NCBI RefSeq assembly: GCF_051401765.1
Contig: NW_027480533.1
Location: 744,001 to 808,000 of the forward strand
DNA: 64,000 nucleotides
Source: Calliopsis andreniformis
Lineage: Eukaryota; Arthropoda; Insecta; Hymenoptera; Andrenidae
Reading direction: 5' to 3'
Under the pieces are notes generated by a model, which worked only from the letters and a program-made list of their open reading frames with translations, had not been told where the DNA came from and ran no database searches. Positions 1 to 13,589 of this stretch are shown one piece after another. The position numbers were made by a program, and so were the translations under genes. Position 1 is the first letter of the stretch, and each line of letters opens with the position of its first letter.

Positions 1-1811
1 ATTCTCAATCCTCAATCCTCAATCCTCAATCCTCATTCATCAATTCTCAACACCCAATCCTCAATCTCCAATCCTCAATCCTCAACCCTCAATTCTCAAA
101 CCTCATTCCTCAATCCTCAGACATCAAACATCAATACTCAACCCTCAGTCCTCGTCCTCAATCCACAACGCTCAATCCTCGATCCTCAATCTTCAATCAT
201 CAATAGTCAATCTTCAATGCTCAATCCTCAATCCTCAATACTCAATCCTCAATCCTCAGTCCTCAATCTTCAATCCTCAATACTCAATCTGCAATCCTCA
301 ATCCTCAGTCCTCACTCCTCAATCCTCATTCTTCAATCCTCAATACCGAATCCTCAATCTTCAATCCACAATCCTCAATCGTCAATCTTCAATCCTGAAT
401 ACTCAATCTTCAATACTCAATCCTCAATCCTCAATCCTCAATCCTCATTCTTCAATCCTCAATACCCAATCCTCAATCTTCAATCCTCAATCCTCAATCC
501 TCAATCCTCAATCCTCAATCGTCAATCTTCAATCCTCAATACTCAGTCTTCATTCCTCAATCTTCAATCCTCAATTCTCAATCCTCAATCCTCAATCCTC
601 AATCTTCAATCCTCAATACTCAATCTTCAATCCTCAACCCTCAATCCTCAATCCTCAATCCTCAATCCTCAATACTCAATCCTCAATCGTCAATCTTCAA
701 TCCTCAATACTCAATCTTCAATCCTCAATCCTCAATCCTCAATACTCAATCCTCATTCTTCAATCCTCAACACCCAATCCTCAATCTTCAATCCTCAATC
801 CTCAATCCTCAATTCTCAATCCTCATTCCTCAATCCTCAGACCTCAAACATCAATACTCAACCCTCAGGCCTCGTCCTCAAACCACAACGCTCAATCCTC
901 GATCCTCAATCTTCAATCCTCAGTCCCAAATTCTCAATCTTCAATACTCACTACTCAATCCTCAATCTTCAATCCTCAATACTCAGTCTTCAACCCTCAA
1001 TCCTCAATCCTCAATCCTCAATCCTCATTCTACAATCCTCAATACCCAATACTCAATCTTCAATCCTCAATCCTCAATCCTCAATCCTCAATACTCAATC
1101 ATCAATCCTCAATCCTCAATCCTCAATCCTCAATCCTCATTCTTCAATCCTCAATCCTCGTTCTTCAATCCTCAATACCCAATCCTCAATCTTCAATCCT
1201 CAATCCTCAATCCTCAATTCTCAATCCTCAATCCTCAATCCTCAGACCTCAAACACCAATACTCTACCCTCAGTCCTCGTCCTCAATCCACAACACTCAA
1301 TCCTCGATCCTCAATCTTCAATCATCAATATTCAACCTTCAATCCTCAATCCTCAATCCTCAATCCTCAATCGTCAATCTTCAATCCTCAATACTCAATC
1401 TTCAATCCTCAATCCTCAATCCTCAATACTCAAGCCTCATTCTTCAATCCTCAATACCCAATCCTCAATCTTCAATCCTCAATCCTCAATCCTCAATCCT
1501 CAATCCTCAATCCTCAATCCTCAATCTTCAATCCTCAATCCTCAATCCTCAATCCTCATTCTTCAATCCTCAATACCGAATCCTCAATCTTCAATCCTCA
1601 ATCCTCAATCCTCAATTCTCAATCCTCAATCCTGAATCCTCAGACTTCAAATATCAATACTCAACCCTCAGTCCTCGTCCTCAATCCACAACCCTAAATC
1701 CTCAATCCTCAATCCTCAATCCTCAATCCTCAATCCTCAATCTTCAATCCTCAATCCTCAATCCTCAATCCTCATTCTTCAATCCTCAATACCGAATCCT
1801 CAATCTTCAAT
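1..1811 (+). repeat. Large duplicated block I, copy 1 (offset 7347 bp)
   Basis: This block matches 7348-9158 nearly base for base at a constant offset of 7347 bp. Both copies carry the same 472-codon open frame (217-1635 and 7564-8982), differing by a few residues. The left edge is cut by the window start, so the true copy may be longer. Divergence begins near 1812, where copy 1 continues into the block II type. Confidence 0.9.
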
Positions 1812-3700
1812 CCTCAATACTCAGTCTTCAACCCTCAATCCTCAATCCTCAATCCTCAATCCTCAATCCTCATTCTTCAATCCTCAATACCCAATCCTCA
1901 ATCTTCAATCCTCAATCCTCAATCCTCAATCGTCAATCTTCAATCCTCAATACTCAGTCTTCATTCCTCAATCTTCAATCCTCAATTCTCAATCCTCAAT
2001 CCTCAATCCTCAATCTTCAATCCTCAATACTCAATCTTCAATCCTCAATCCTCAATCCTCAATCCTCAATCCTCAATCCTCAATACTCAATCCTCAATCG
2101 TCAATCTTCAATCCTCAATACTCAATCTTCAATCCTCAATCCTCAATCCTCAATACTCAATCCTCATTCTTCAATCCTCAACACCCAATCCTCAATCTTC
2201 AATCCTCAATCCTCAATCCTCAATTCTCAATCCTCATTCCTCAATGCTCAGACCTCAAACATCAATACTCAACCCTCAGGCCTCGTCCTCAAACCACAAC
2301 GCTCAATCCTCGATCCTCAATCTTCAATCCTCAGTCCCAAATTCTCAATCTTCAATACTCACTACTCAATCCTCAATCTTCAATCCTCAATACTCAGTCT
2401 TCAACCCTCAATCCTCAATCCTCAATCCTCAATCCTCATTCTTCAATCCTCAATACCCAATACTCAATCTTCAATCCTCAATCCTCAATCCTCAATCCTC
2501 AATACTCAATCATCAATCCTCAATCCTCAATCCTCAATCCTCAATCCTCATTCTTCAATCCTCAATCCTCATTCTTCAATCCTCAATACCCAATCCTCAA
2601 TCTTCAATCCTCAATCCTCAATCCTCAATTCTCAATCCTCAATCCTCAATCCTCAGACCTCAAACACCAATACTCTACCCTCAGTCCTCGTCCTCAATCC
2701 ACAACACTCAATCCTCGATCCTCAATCTTCAATCATCAATATTCAACCTTCAATCCTCAATCCTCAATCCTCAATACTCAATCCTCAATCCTCAATGTTC
2801 TATCCTCAATACGCAATCCTCAATCTTCAATCCTCAATCCTCAATCCTCAATCCTCAATCTTCAATACTCAATGCTCAATCTCCAATCCTCAATCCTCAA
2901 TCCTCAATCCTCAATCCTCAATCCTCAATCCTCAATCCTCAATCGACAATCTTCAATCCTCAATACTCAATCTTCAATCCTCAATCCTCAATACTCAATA
3001 CTCAATCCTCATTCTTCAATCCTCAATACCCAATCCTCAATCTTCAATCCTCAATCCTCAATCCTCAATCCTCAATCCTCAATCTTCAATCCTCAATTCT
3101 CAATCCTCAATCCTCAATCCTCAATCTTCAATCCTCAATACTCAATCTTCAATCCTCAATCCTCAATCCTCAATCCTCAATCCTCAATCCTCAATACTCA
3201 ATCCTCAATCGTCAATCTTCAATCCTCAATACTCAATCTTCAATCCTCAATCCTGAATCCTCAATACTCAATCCTCATTCTTCAATCCTCAATACCCAAT
3301 CCTCAATCTTCAATCCTCAATCCTCAATCCTCAATCCTCAATCCTCAATCCTCAATCCTCAATCTTCAATCCTCAGTCCCAAATTCTCAATCTTCAATAC
3401 TCACTCCTCAATACTCAATCTTCAATCCTCAATACTCAGTCTTCAACCCTCAATCCTCAATCCTCAATCCTCAATCCTCAATCCTCATTCTTCAATCCTC
3501 AATGCCCAATCCTCAATCTTCAATCCTCAATCCTCAATCCTCAATCGTCAATCTTCAATCCTCAATACTCAGTCTTCAATCCTCAATCCTAAATCCTCAA
3601 TCCTCAATCCTCAATCCTCATTCTTCAATCCTCAATACCCAATCCTCAATCTTCAATCCTCAATCCTCAATCCTCAATTCTCAATCCTCAATCCTCAATC
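1796..3700 (+). repeat. Duplicated block II, copy 1 (offset 2238 bp)
   Basis: This block repeats at 4034-5938 with an offset of 2238 bp. Shared private marks include ATTCCTCAATGCTCAGACC at about 2234 and 4472, and ATGTTCTATCCTCAATACGC at 2795 and 5033. About 330 bp (3701-4033) separates the copies. Confidence 0.9.
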
Positions 3701-4033
3701 TTCAATCCTCAATCCTCAATCCTCAATCCTCATTCCTCAATCGTCAATCTTCAATCCTAAATACTCAATCGTCAATACTCAATCCTCAATACTCAATACT
3801 CAATCCTCATTCTTCAATCCTCAATACCCAATCCACAATCTTCAATCCTCAATCCTCAATCCTCAATCCTCAATCCTCAATCCTCAATCCTCAATTTTCA
3901 ATCCTTAATCCTCAATACCCAATCCTCAATCTTCAATCCTCAATCCTCAATCCTCAATCCTCAATCCTCAATCCTCAATCCTCAATCTTCAATCCTCAGT
4001 CCCAAATTCTCAATCTTCAGTACTCACTCCTCA

Positions 4034-5938
4034 ATCCTCAATCTTCAATCCTCAATACTCAGTCTTCAACCCTCAATCCTCAATCCTCAATCCTCAATCC
4101 TCAATCCTCATTCTTCAATCCTCAATACCCAATCCTCAATCTTCAATCCTCAATCCTCAATCCTCAATCGTCAATCTTCAATCCTCAATACTCAGTCTTC
4201 ATTCCTCAATCTTCAATCCTCAATTCTCAATCCTCAATCCTCAATCCTCAATCTTCAATACTCAATACTCAATCTTCAATCCTCAATCCTCAATCCTCAA
4301 TCCTCAATCCTCAATCCTCAATACTCAATCCTCAATCGTCAATCTTCAATCCTCAATACTCAATCTTCAATCCTCAATCCTCAATCCTCAATACTCAATC
4401 CTCATTCTTCAATCCTCAACACCCAATCCTCAATCTTCAATCCTCAATCCTCAATCCTCAATTCTCAATCCTCATTCCTCAATGCTCAGACCTCAAACAT
4501 CAATACTCAACCCTCAGGCCTCGTCCTCAAACCACAACGCTCAATCCTCGATCCTCAATCTTCAATCCTCAGTCCCAAATTCTCAATCTTCAATACTCAC
4601 TACTCAATCCTCAATCTTCAATCCTCAATACTCAGTCTTCAACCCTCAATCCTCAATCCTCAATCCTCAATCCTCATTCTTCAATCCTCAATACCCAATA
4701 CTCAATCTTCAATCCTCAATCCTCAATCCTCAATCCTCAATACTCAATCATCAATCCTCAATCCTCAATCCTCAATCCTCAATCCTCATCCTTCAATCCT
4801 CAATCCTCATTCTTCAATCCTCAATACCCAATCCTCAATCTTCAATCCTCAATCCTCAATCCTCAATTCTCAATCCTCAATCCTCAATCCTCAGACCTCA
4901 AACACCAATACTCTACCCTCAGTCCTCGTCCTCAATCCACAACACTCAATCCTCGATCCTCAATCTTCAATCATCAATATTCAACCTTCAATCCTCAATC
5001 CTCAATCCTCAATACTCAATCCTCAATCCTCAATGTTCTATCCTCAATACGCAATCCTCAATCTTCAATCCTCAATCCTCAATCCTCAATCCTCAATCTT
5101 CAATACTCAATGCTCAATCTCCAATCCTCAATCCTCAATCCTCAATCCTCAATCCTCAATCCTCAATCCTCAATCGACAATCTTCAATCCTCAATACTCA
5201 ATCTTCAATCCTCAATCCTCAATACTCAATACTCAATCCTCATTCTTCAATCCTCAATACCCAATCCTCAATCTTCAATCCTCAATCCTCAATCCTCAAT
5301 CCTCAATCCTCAATCTTCAATCCTCAATTCTCAATCCTCAATCCTCAATCCTCAATCTTCAATCCTCAATACTCAATCTTCAATCCTCAATCCTCAATCC
5401 TCAATCCTCAATCCTCAATCCTCAATACTCAATCCTCAATCGTCAATCTTCAATCCTCAATACTCAATCTTCAATGCTCAATCCTCAATCCTCAATACTC
5501 AATCCTCATTCTTCAATCCTCAATACCCAATCCTCAATCTTCAATCCTCAATCCTCAATCCTCAATCCTCAATCCTCAATCCTCAATCCTCAATCTTCAA
5601 TCCTCAGTCCCAAATTCTCAATCTTCAATACTCACTCCTCAATACTCAATCTTCAATCCTCAATACTCAGTCTTCAACCCTCAATCCTCAATCCTCAATC
5701 CTCAATCCTCAATCCTCATTCTTCAATCCTCAATGCCCAATCCTCAATCTTCAATCCTCAATCCTCAATCCTCAATCGTCAATCTTCAATCCTCAATACA
5801 CAGTCTTCAATCCTCAATCCTAAATCCTCAATCCTCAATCCTCAATCCTCATTCTTCAATCCTCAATACCCAATCCTCAATCTTCAATCCTCAATCCTCA
5901 ATCCTCAATTCTCAATCCTCAATCCTCAATCCTCAATC
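4034..5938 (+). repeat. Duplicated block II, copy 2
   Basis: Near-identical partner of 1796-3700. Differences are isolated substitutions, for example AATGCTC at about 5474 against AATCCTC in copy 1, and AATACAC at about 5795 against AATACTC. Parts of block II also resemble block I internally (offset about 1411 bp), so the two families share ancestry. Confidence 0.9.
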
Positions 5939-7745
5939 CTCAATCCTCAATCCTCAATCCTCAATCCTCAATCTTCAATCCTCAATACTCAATCTTCAAT
6001 CCTCAATCCTCAATCCTCAATCCTCAATCCTCATTCTTCAATCCTCAACACCCAATCCTCAATCTCCAATCCTCAATCCTCAACCCTCAATTCTCAATCC
6101 TCATTCCTCAATCCTCAGACCTCAAACATCAATACTCAACCCTCAGACCTCGTCCTCAATCCACAACGCTCAATCCTCGATCCTCAATGTTCAATCATCA
6201 ATATTCAATCTTCAATCCTCAATCCTCAATCCTCAATACTCAATCCTCAATCCTCAATGTTCTGTCCTCAATACGCAATCCTCAACCTTCAATCCTCAAT
6301 CCTCAAACCTCAATCCTCAAACCTCAATCGTCAATTGTCAATCCTCAATCCTTAGTCCTCAATCTTCAATCCTCAATACTCAATCTGCAATCCTCAGCCC
6401 TCATTCTTCAATCCTCAACACCCAATCCTCAATCTTCAATCCTCAATCCTCAATCCTCAATTCTCAATCCTCAATCATCAATCCTCAATCCTCAATCTTA
6501 ATCTTCAATCCTCAGTACGCAATCTTCAATGCTCAATCCTCAATCCTCATTCCTCAATCCTCAATCTTCAATACTCAATACTCAATCTTCAATCCTCAAT
6601 CCTCAATCCTCAATCCTCAATCCTCAATCCTCAATCCTCAATCCTCAATCGTCAATCTTCAATCCTCAATACTCAATCGTCAATACTCAATCCTCAATAC
6701 TCAATACTCAATCCTCATTCTTCAATCCTCAATACCCAATCCTCAACCTTCAATCCTCAATCCTCAATCCTCAATCCTCATTCCTCAATCTTCAATCCTC
6801 AAACCTCAATCCTCAATCCTCAATCCTCAATCTTCAATCCTCAATACTCAAACTTCAATCCTCAATCATCAATCCTCAATCCTCAATCCTCAATCCTCAA
6901 TCCTCAATCGTCAACCTTCAATCCTGAATACTCAATCTTCAAAACTCAATCCTCAATCCTCAACCCTCAATCCTCATTCTTCAATCCTCAATACCCAATC
7001 CTCAATCTTCAATCCTCAATCCTCAATCCTCAACCCTCAATCCTCAATCCTCAATCCTCAATCTTCAATCCTCAGTCCCAAATCCTCAATCTTCAACACT
7101 CACTCCTCAATCCTCAATCTTCAATCCTCAATACTCAGTCTTCAATCCCTAATCCTCAATCCGCAATCCTCAATCCTCAATCCTCATTCTTCAATCCTCA
7201 ATACCCAATCCTCAATATTCAATCCTCAATCCTCAATCCTCAATTCTCAATCCTCAATCCTCAATCCTCAATCCTCAATCCTCAATCCTCAATCCTCAAT
7301 CCTCAATCCTCAATCCTCAATCTTCAATCCTCAATACTCAATTTTCAATTCTCAATCCTCAATCCTCAATCCTCAATCCTCATTCATCAATTCTCAACAC
7401 CCAATCCTCAATCTCCAATCCTCAATCCTCAACCCTCAATTCTCAAACCTCATTCCTCAATCCTCAGACATCAAACATCAATACTCAACCCTCAGTCCTC
7501 GTCCTCAATCCACAACGCTCAATCCTCGATCCTCAATCTTCAATCATCAATATTCAATCTTCAATGCTCAATCCTCAATCCTCAATACTCAATCCTCAAT
7601 CCTCAGTCCTCAATCTTCAATCCTCAATACTCAATCTGCAATCCTCAATCCTCAGTCCTCACTCCTCAATCCTCATTCTTCAATCCTCAATACCGAATCC
7701 TCAATCTTCAATCCACAATCCTCAATCGTCAATCTTCAATCCTGA
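4482..7745 (+). other. Longest open frame (1,087 codons), judged non-coding
   Basis: The frame translates to an endless NPQSSIL heptad with point variants. Overlapping frames at 2872-5823 (983 codons) and 5033-6355 (440 codons) give the same heptad, as expected when a stop-free 7-bp unit is read in any of three frames. The ATG comes from one variant heptamer (AATGCTC) and the stop from a chance variant. No promoter or conserved non-repetitive domain accompanies it. Translation of satellite RNA cannot be excluded from sequence, but a selected gene is very unlikely. Confidence 0.9.
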
Positions 7746-9158
7746 ATACTCAATCTTCAATACTCAATCCTCAATCCTCAATCCTCAATCCTCATTCTTC
7801 AATCCTCAATACCCAATCCTCAATCTTCAATCCTCAATCCTCAATCCTCAATCCTCAATCCTCAATCGTCAATCTTCAATCCTCAATACTCAGTCTTCAT
7901 TCCTCAATCTTCAATCCTCAATTCTCAATCCTCAATCCTCAATCCTCAATCTTCAATCCTCAATACTCAATCTTCAATCCTCAACACTCAATCCTCAATC
8001 CTCAATCCTCAATCCTCAATACTCAATCCTCAATCGTCAATCTTCAATCCTCAATACTCAATCTTCAATCCTCAATCCTCAATCCTCAATACTCAATCCT
8101 CATTCTTCAATCCTCAACACCCAATCCTCAATCTTCAATCCTCAATCCTCAATCCTCAATTCTCAATCCTCATTCCTCAATCCTCAGACCTCAAACATCA
8201 ATACTCAACCCTCAGGCCTCGTCCTCAAACCACAACGCTCAATCCTCGATCCTCAATCTTCAATCCTCAGTCCCAAATTCTCAATCTTCAATACTCACTA
8301 CTCAATCCTCAATCTTCAATCCTCAATACTCAGTCTTCAACCCTCAATCCTCAATCCTCAATCCTCAATCCTCATTCTACAATCCTCAATACCCAATACT
8401 CAATCTTCAATCCTCAATCCTCAATCCTCAATCCTCAATGCTCAATCATCAATCCTCAATCCTCAATCCTCAATCCTCAATCCTCATTCTTCAATCCTCA
8501 ATCCTCGTTCTTCAATCCTCAATACCCAATCCTCAATCTTCAATCCTCAATCCTCAATCCTCAATTCTCAATCCTCAATCCTCAATCCTCAGACCTCAAA
8601 CACCAATACTCTACCCTCAGTCCTCGTCCTCAATCCACAACACTCAATCCTCGATCCTCAATCTTCAATCATCAATATTCAACCTTCAATCCTCAATCCT
8701 CAATCCTCAATCCTCAATCGTCAATCTTCAATCCTCAATACTCAATCTTCAATCCTCAATCCTCAATCCTCAATACTCAATCCTCATTCTTCAATCCTCA
8801 ATACCCAATCCTCAATCTTCAATCCTCAATCCTCAATCCTCAATCCTCAATCCTCAATCCTCAATCCTCAATCTTCAATCCTCAATCCTCAATCCTCAAT
8901 CCTCATTCTTCAATCCTCAATACCGAATCCTCAATCTTCAATCCTCAATCCTCAATCCTCAATTCTCAATCCTCAATCCTGAATCCTCAGACTTCAAATA
9001 TCAATACTCAACCCTCAGTCCTCGTCCTCAATCCACAACCCTAAATCCTCAATCCTCAATCCTCAATCCTCAATCCTCAATCCTCAATCTTCAATCCTCA
9101 ATCCTCAATCCTCAATCCTCATTCTTCAATCCTCAATACCGAATCCTCAATCTTCAAT
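7348..9158 (+). repeat. Large duplicated block I, copy 2
   Basis: Partner of 1-1811. The constant 7347-bp offset means essentially no net indel in 1.8 kb of simple repeat, so the duplication is recent relative to slippage. Visible differences are single bases, for example AATACTC at about 1090 against AATGCTC at about 8437. The last part, from about 8690, overlaps block III. Confidence 0.9.
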
Positions 9159-9815
9159 CCTCAATCCTCAATCCTCAATTCTCAATCCTCATTCCTCAAT
9201 CCTCAGACCTCAAACATCAATACTCAACCCTCAGGCCTCGTCCTCAAACCACAACGCTCAATCCTCGATCCTCAATTTTCAATCATCAATATTCAATCTT
9301 CAATCCTCAATCCTCAATCCTCAATCCTCATTCTTCAATCCTCAATACCGAATCCTCAATCTTCAGTCCTCAATCCTCAATCCTCAATTCTCAATCCTCA
9401 ATCCTGAATCCTCACACTTCAAACGTCAATACTCAACCCTCAGTCCTCGTCCTCAATCCACAACACTAAATACTCAATGCTCGATCCTCAATCCTCATTC
9501 TTCAATCCTCAACACCCAATCCTCAATCTTCAATCCTCAATCCTCAATCCTCAATTCTCAATCCTCATTCCTCAATCCTAAGACCTCAAACATCAATACT
9601 CAACCCTCAGGCCTCGTCCTCAATCCACAACGCTCAATCCTCGATCCTCAATCTTCAATCATCAATATTCAATCTTCAATCGTCAATCCTCAATCCGCAA
9701 TACTCAATCCTCAATCATCAATGATCTATCCTCAATACGGAATCCTCAACCTTCAATCCTCAATCCTCAATCCTCAATCCTCAATCCTCAATCGTCAATC
9801 CTCAATCCTCAATCC
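8690..9815 (+). repeat. Duplicated block III, copy 1 (offset 1598 bp)
   Basis: This block matches 10288-11413 at a constant 1598-bp offset. Diagnostic marks are CACACTTCAAACGTC (about 9412 and 11010), CACTAAATACTC (about 9464 and 11062) and ATGATCTATCCTCAATACGG (9721 and 11319). Module A is unusually crowded here, with spacings of 174-218 bp. Confidence 0.88.
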
Positions 9816-10287
9816 TCAATCCTCGATCCTCAATCTTCAATCATCAGTATTCAACCTTCGATCCTCAATCCTCAATCCTCAATACTCAATCCTCAATCCT
9901 CAATGTTCTACCCTCAATACGCAATCCTCAATCTTCAATCCTCAATCCTCAATCCTCAATCCTCAATCTTCAATACTCAATACTCAATCTCCAATCCACA
10001 ATCCTCAATCCTCAATCCTCAATCCTCTATCGACAATCTTCAATCCTCTATCGACAATCTTCAATCCTCAATACTCAATCTTCAATACTCAATCCTCAAT
10101 ACTCAATACTCAATCCTCATTCTTCAATCCTCAAAGCCAATCCTCAATCTTCAATCCTCAATCCTCAATCCTCAATCCTCAATCCGCAATCTTCAATACT
10201 CAATCCTCAATCCTCAATCCTCAATCCTCAATCTTCAATCCTCAATACTCAATCTTCAATCCTCAATCCTCAATCCTCAATCCTCAA

Positions 10288-11413
10288 TCCTCAATCCTCA
10301 ATCCTCAATCCTCAATCGTCAATCTTCAATCCTCAATACTCAATCTTCAATCCTCAATCCTCAATCCTCAATACTCAATCCTCATTCTTCAATCCTCAAT
10401 ACCCAATCCTCAATCTTCAATCCTCAATCCTCAATCCTCAATCCTCAATCCTCAATCCTCAATCCTCAATCTTCAATCCTCAATCCTCAATCCTCAATCC
10501 TCATTCTTCAATCCTCAATACCGAATCCTCAATCTTCAATCCTCAATCCTCAATCCTCAATTCTCAATCCTCAATCCTGAATCCTCAGACTTCAAATATC
10601 AATACTCAACCCTCAGTCCTCGTCCTCAATCCACAACCCTAAATCCTCAATCCTCAATCCTCAATCCTCAATCCTCAATCCTCAATCTTCAATCCTCAAT
10701 CCTCAATCCTCAATCCTCATTCTTCAATCCTCAATACCGAATCCTCAATCTTCAATCCTCAATCCTCAATCCTCAATTCTCAATCCTCATTCCTCAATCC
10801 TCAGACCTCAAACATCAATACTCAACCCTCAGGCCTCGTCCTCAAACCACAACGCTCAATCCTCGATCCTCAATTTTCAATCATCAATATTCAATCTTCA
10901 ATCCTCAATCCTCAATCATCAATCCTCATTCTTCAATCCTCAATACCGAATCCTCAATCTTCAGTCCTCAATCCTCAATCCTCAATTCTCAATCCTCAAT
11001 CCTGAATCCTCACACTTCAAACGTCAATACTCAACCCTCAGTCCTCGTCCTCAATCCACAACACTAAATACTCTATGCTCAATCCTCAATCCTCATTCTT
11101 CAATCCTCAACACCCAATCCTCAATCTTCAATCCTCAATCCTCAATCCTCAATTCTCAATCCTCATTCCTCAATCCTAAGACCTCAAACATCAATACTCA
11201 ACCCTCAGGCCTCGTCCTCAAACCACAACGCTCAATCCTCGATCCTCAATCTTCAATCATCAATATTCAATCTTCAATCGTCAATCCTCAATCCTCAATA
11301 CTCAATCCTCAATCATCAATGATCTATCCTCAATACGGAATCCTCAACCTTCAATCCTCAATCCTCAATCCTCAATCCTCAATCCTCAATCGTCAATCCT
11401 CAATCCTCAATCC
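10288..11413 (+). repeat. Duplicated block III, copy 2
   Basis: Partner of 8690-9815. Single-base differences include AATCATC at about 10915 against AATCCTC, and ACTCTATGC at about 11070 against ACTCAATGC. The right edge is where copy 1 has a GATCCTC heptamer and copy 2 has AGTCCTC. Confidence 0.88.
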
Positions 11414-13589
11414 TCAGTCCTCAATCTTCAATCCTCAATACTCAATCTGCAATCCTCAATCCTCAGTACTCACTCCTGAATCCTCATTCTTCAATCCTCA
11501 ATAACGAATCCTCAATCTTCAATCCTCAATCCTCAATCCTCAATTCTCAATCCTCAATCCTGAATCCTCAGACTTCAAACATCAATACTCAACCCTCAGT
11601 CCTCGTCCTCAATCCACAACGCTCAATCCTCAGTCCTCAATCCTCAATCCTCATTCTTCAATCCTCAACACCCAATCCTCAATCTTCAATCCTCAATCCT
11701 CAATCCTCAATTCTCAATCCTCAATCCTCAGTCCTCAATCTTCAATCCTCAATCCTCAATCCTCAATCCTCAATCCTCAATCCTCAATCCTCAATCCTCA
11801 ATCGTCAATCTTCAATCCTCATTACTCAATCTTCAATCCTCAATCCTCAATCCTCAATACTCAATCCTCATTCTTCAATCCTCAATACCCAATCCTCAAT
11901 CTTCAATCCTCAATCCTCAATCCTCAATCCTCAATCCTCAATCCTCAATCCTCAATCGTCAATCCTCAATCCTCAATCCTCAATCCTCAATCTTCAATCC
12001 TCAATACTCAATCTGCAATCCTCAATCCTCAGTCCTCACTCCTCAATCCTCATTCTTCAATCCTCAATACCGAATACTCAATCTTCAATCCTCAATCCTC
12101 AATCGTCAATCTTCAATCCTGAATACTCAATCTTCAATACTCAATCCTCAATCCTCAATCCTCAATCCTCATTCTTCAATCCTCAATACCCAATCCTCAA
12201 TCTTCAATCCTCAATCCTCAATCCTCAATCCTCAATCCTCAATCCTCAATCCTCAATCTTCAATCCTCAGTCCCAAATCCTCAATCTTCAATACTCACTC
12301 CTCAATCCTCATTCTTCAATCCTCAATACCGAATCCTCAATCTTCAATCCTCAATCCGGCAATTCTCAATCCTCAATCCTGAATCCTCAGACTTGAAACA
12401 TCAATACTCATCCCTCAGTACTCGTTCTCAATCCACAACACTCAATCCTCGATCCTCAATCTTCAATCATCAGCATTCAACCTTCGATCCTCAATCCTCA
12501 ATCCTCAATACTCAATCCTCAATCCTCAATCCTCAATCCGCAATTGTCAATCCTCAATCCTCAATCCTCAATCCTCAATCCACAATCTTCAATCCTCAAT
12601 ACTCAATCTTCAATCCTCAATCCTCAATCCTCAATTCTCAATCCTCAATCCTCAATCGTCAATCTTCAATCCTCAATACTCAATCTTCAATCCTCAATCC
12701 TCAATCCTCAATACTCAATCCTCATTCTTCAATCCTCAATACCCAATCCTCAATCTTCAATCCTCAATCCTCAATCCTCAATCCTCAATCCTCAATCCTC
12801 AATCCTCAATCTTCAATCCTCAGTCCCAAATTCTCAATCTTCAATACTCACACCTCAATCCTCAATCTTCAATCCTCAATACTCAGTCTTCAAAACTCAA
12901 TACTCAATCCTCAATACTCAATCCTCAATCCTCATACTTCAAACCTCAATACCCAATCCTCAATCTTCAATCCTCAATCCTCAATCCTCAATCGTCAATC
13001 TTCAATCCTCAATACTCAGTCTTCAATCCTCAATCCTCAATCCTCAATCCTCAATCCTCAATCCTCATTCTTCAATCCTCAATACCCAATCCTCAATCTT
13101 CAATCCTCAATCCTCAATCCTCAATTCTCAATCCTCAATCCTCAATCCTCAATCCTCAATCCTCAATCCTCAATCCTCAATCCTCAATCCTCAATCTTCA
13201 ATCCTCAATTCTCAATCCTCAATCCTCAATCCTCAGACCTCAAACACCAATACTCTACCCTCAGTCCTCGTCCTCAATCCACAACACTCAATCCTCGATC
13301 CTCAATCTTCAATCATCAGTATTCAACCTTCGATCATCAATCCTCAATCCTCAATACTCAATCCTCAATCCTCAATGTTCTATCCTCAATACGCAATCCT
13401 CAATCTTCAATCCTCAATCCTCAATCTTCAATCCTCAATACTCAATCTTCAATCCTCAATCCTCAATCCTCAATCCTCAATCCTCAATCCTCAATCTTAA
13501 TCTTCAATCCTTAGTACTCAATCTTCAATCCTCAATCCTCAATCCTCAATCCTCAATCCTCAATCCTCAAACCTCAATCGTCAATCTTC

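Larger units (their letters stand above)
1..13589. repeat. Satellite domain 1: module A territory without modules B or C
   Basis: Here the heptamers are organised round module A, a string of about 52 bp running from CAGACCTCAAACATCAATAC through a TCCTCGTCC core to AATCCACAAC. Copies have cores near 150, 870, 1275, 1673, 2281, 2686, 4519, 4924, 6148, 7497, 8217, 8622, 9020, 9237, 9441, 9617, 10617, 10835, 11043, 11209 and 11601. A 405-bp spacing recurs four times (870-1275, 2281-2686, 4519-4924, 8217-8622). Module A is often followed by a GATCCTC heptamer and an ATCATCAATATTCAA string. No gene-like sequence is present. Confidence 0.85.

Noticed and set aside
2872..5823. 983-codon open frame of S/N/P/Q/I/L-rich repeats, resembling a repetitive structural or surface protein
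   Set aside because: The same heptad is read in the other + frames over the same bases, which is expected for a stop-free 7-bp unit. There is no non-repetitive domain, signal peptide or conserved start, and variants fall without regard to codon position.
217..8982. Two matching 472-codon frames (217-1635 and 7564-8982) as duplicated genes
   Set aside because: They match because the DNA block is duplicated at offset 7347, including sequence outside the frames. The conservation is of the block, not of the frame.
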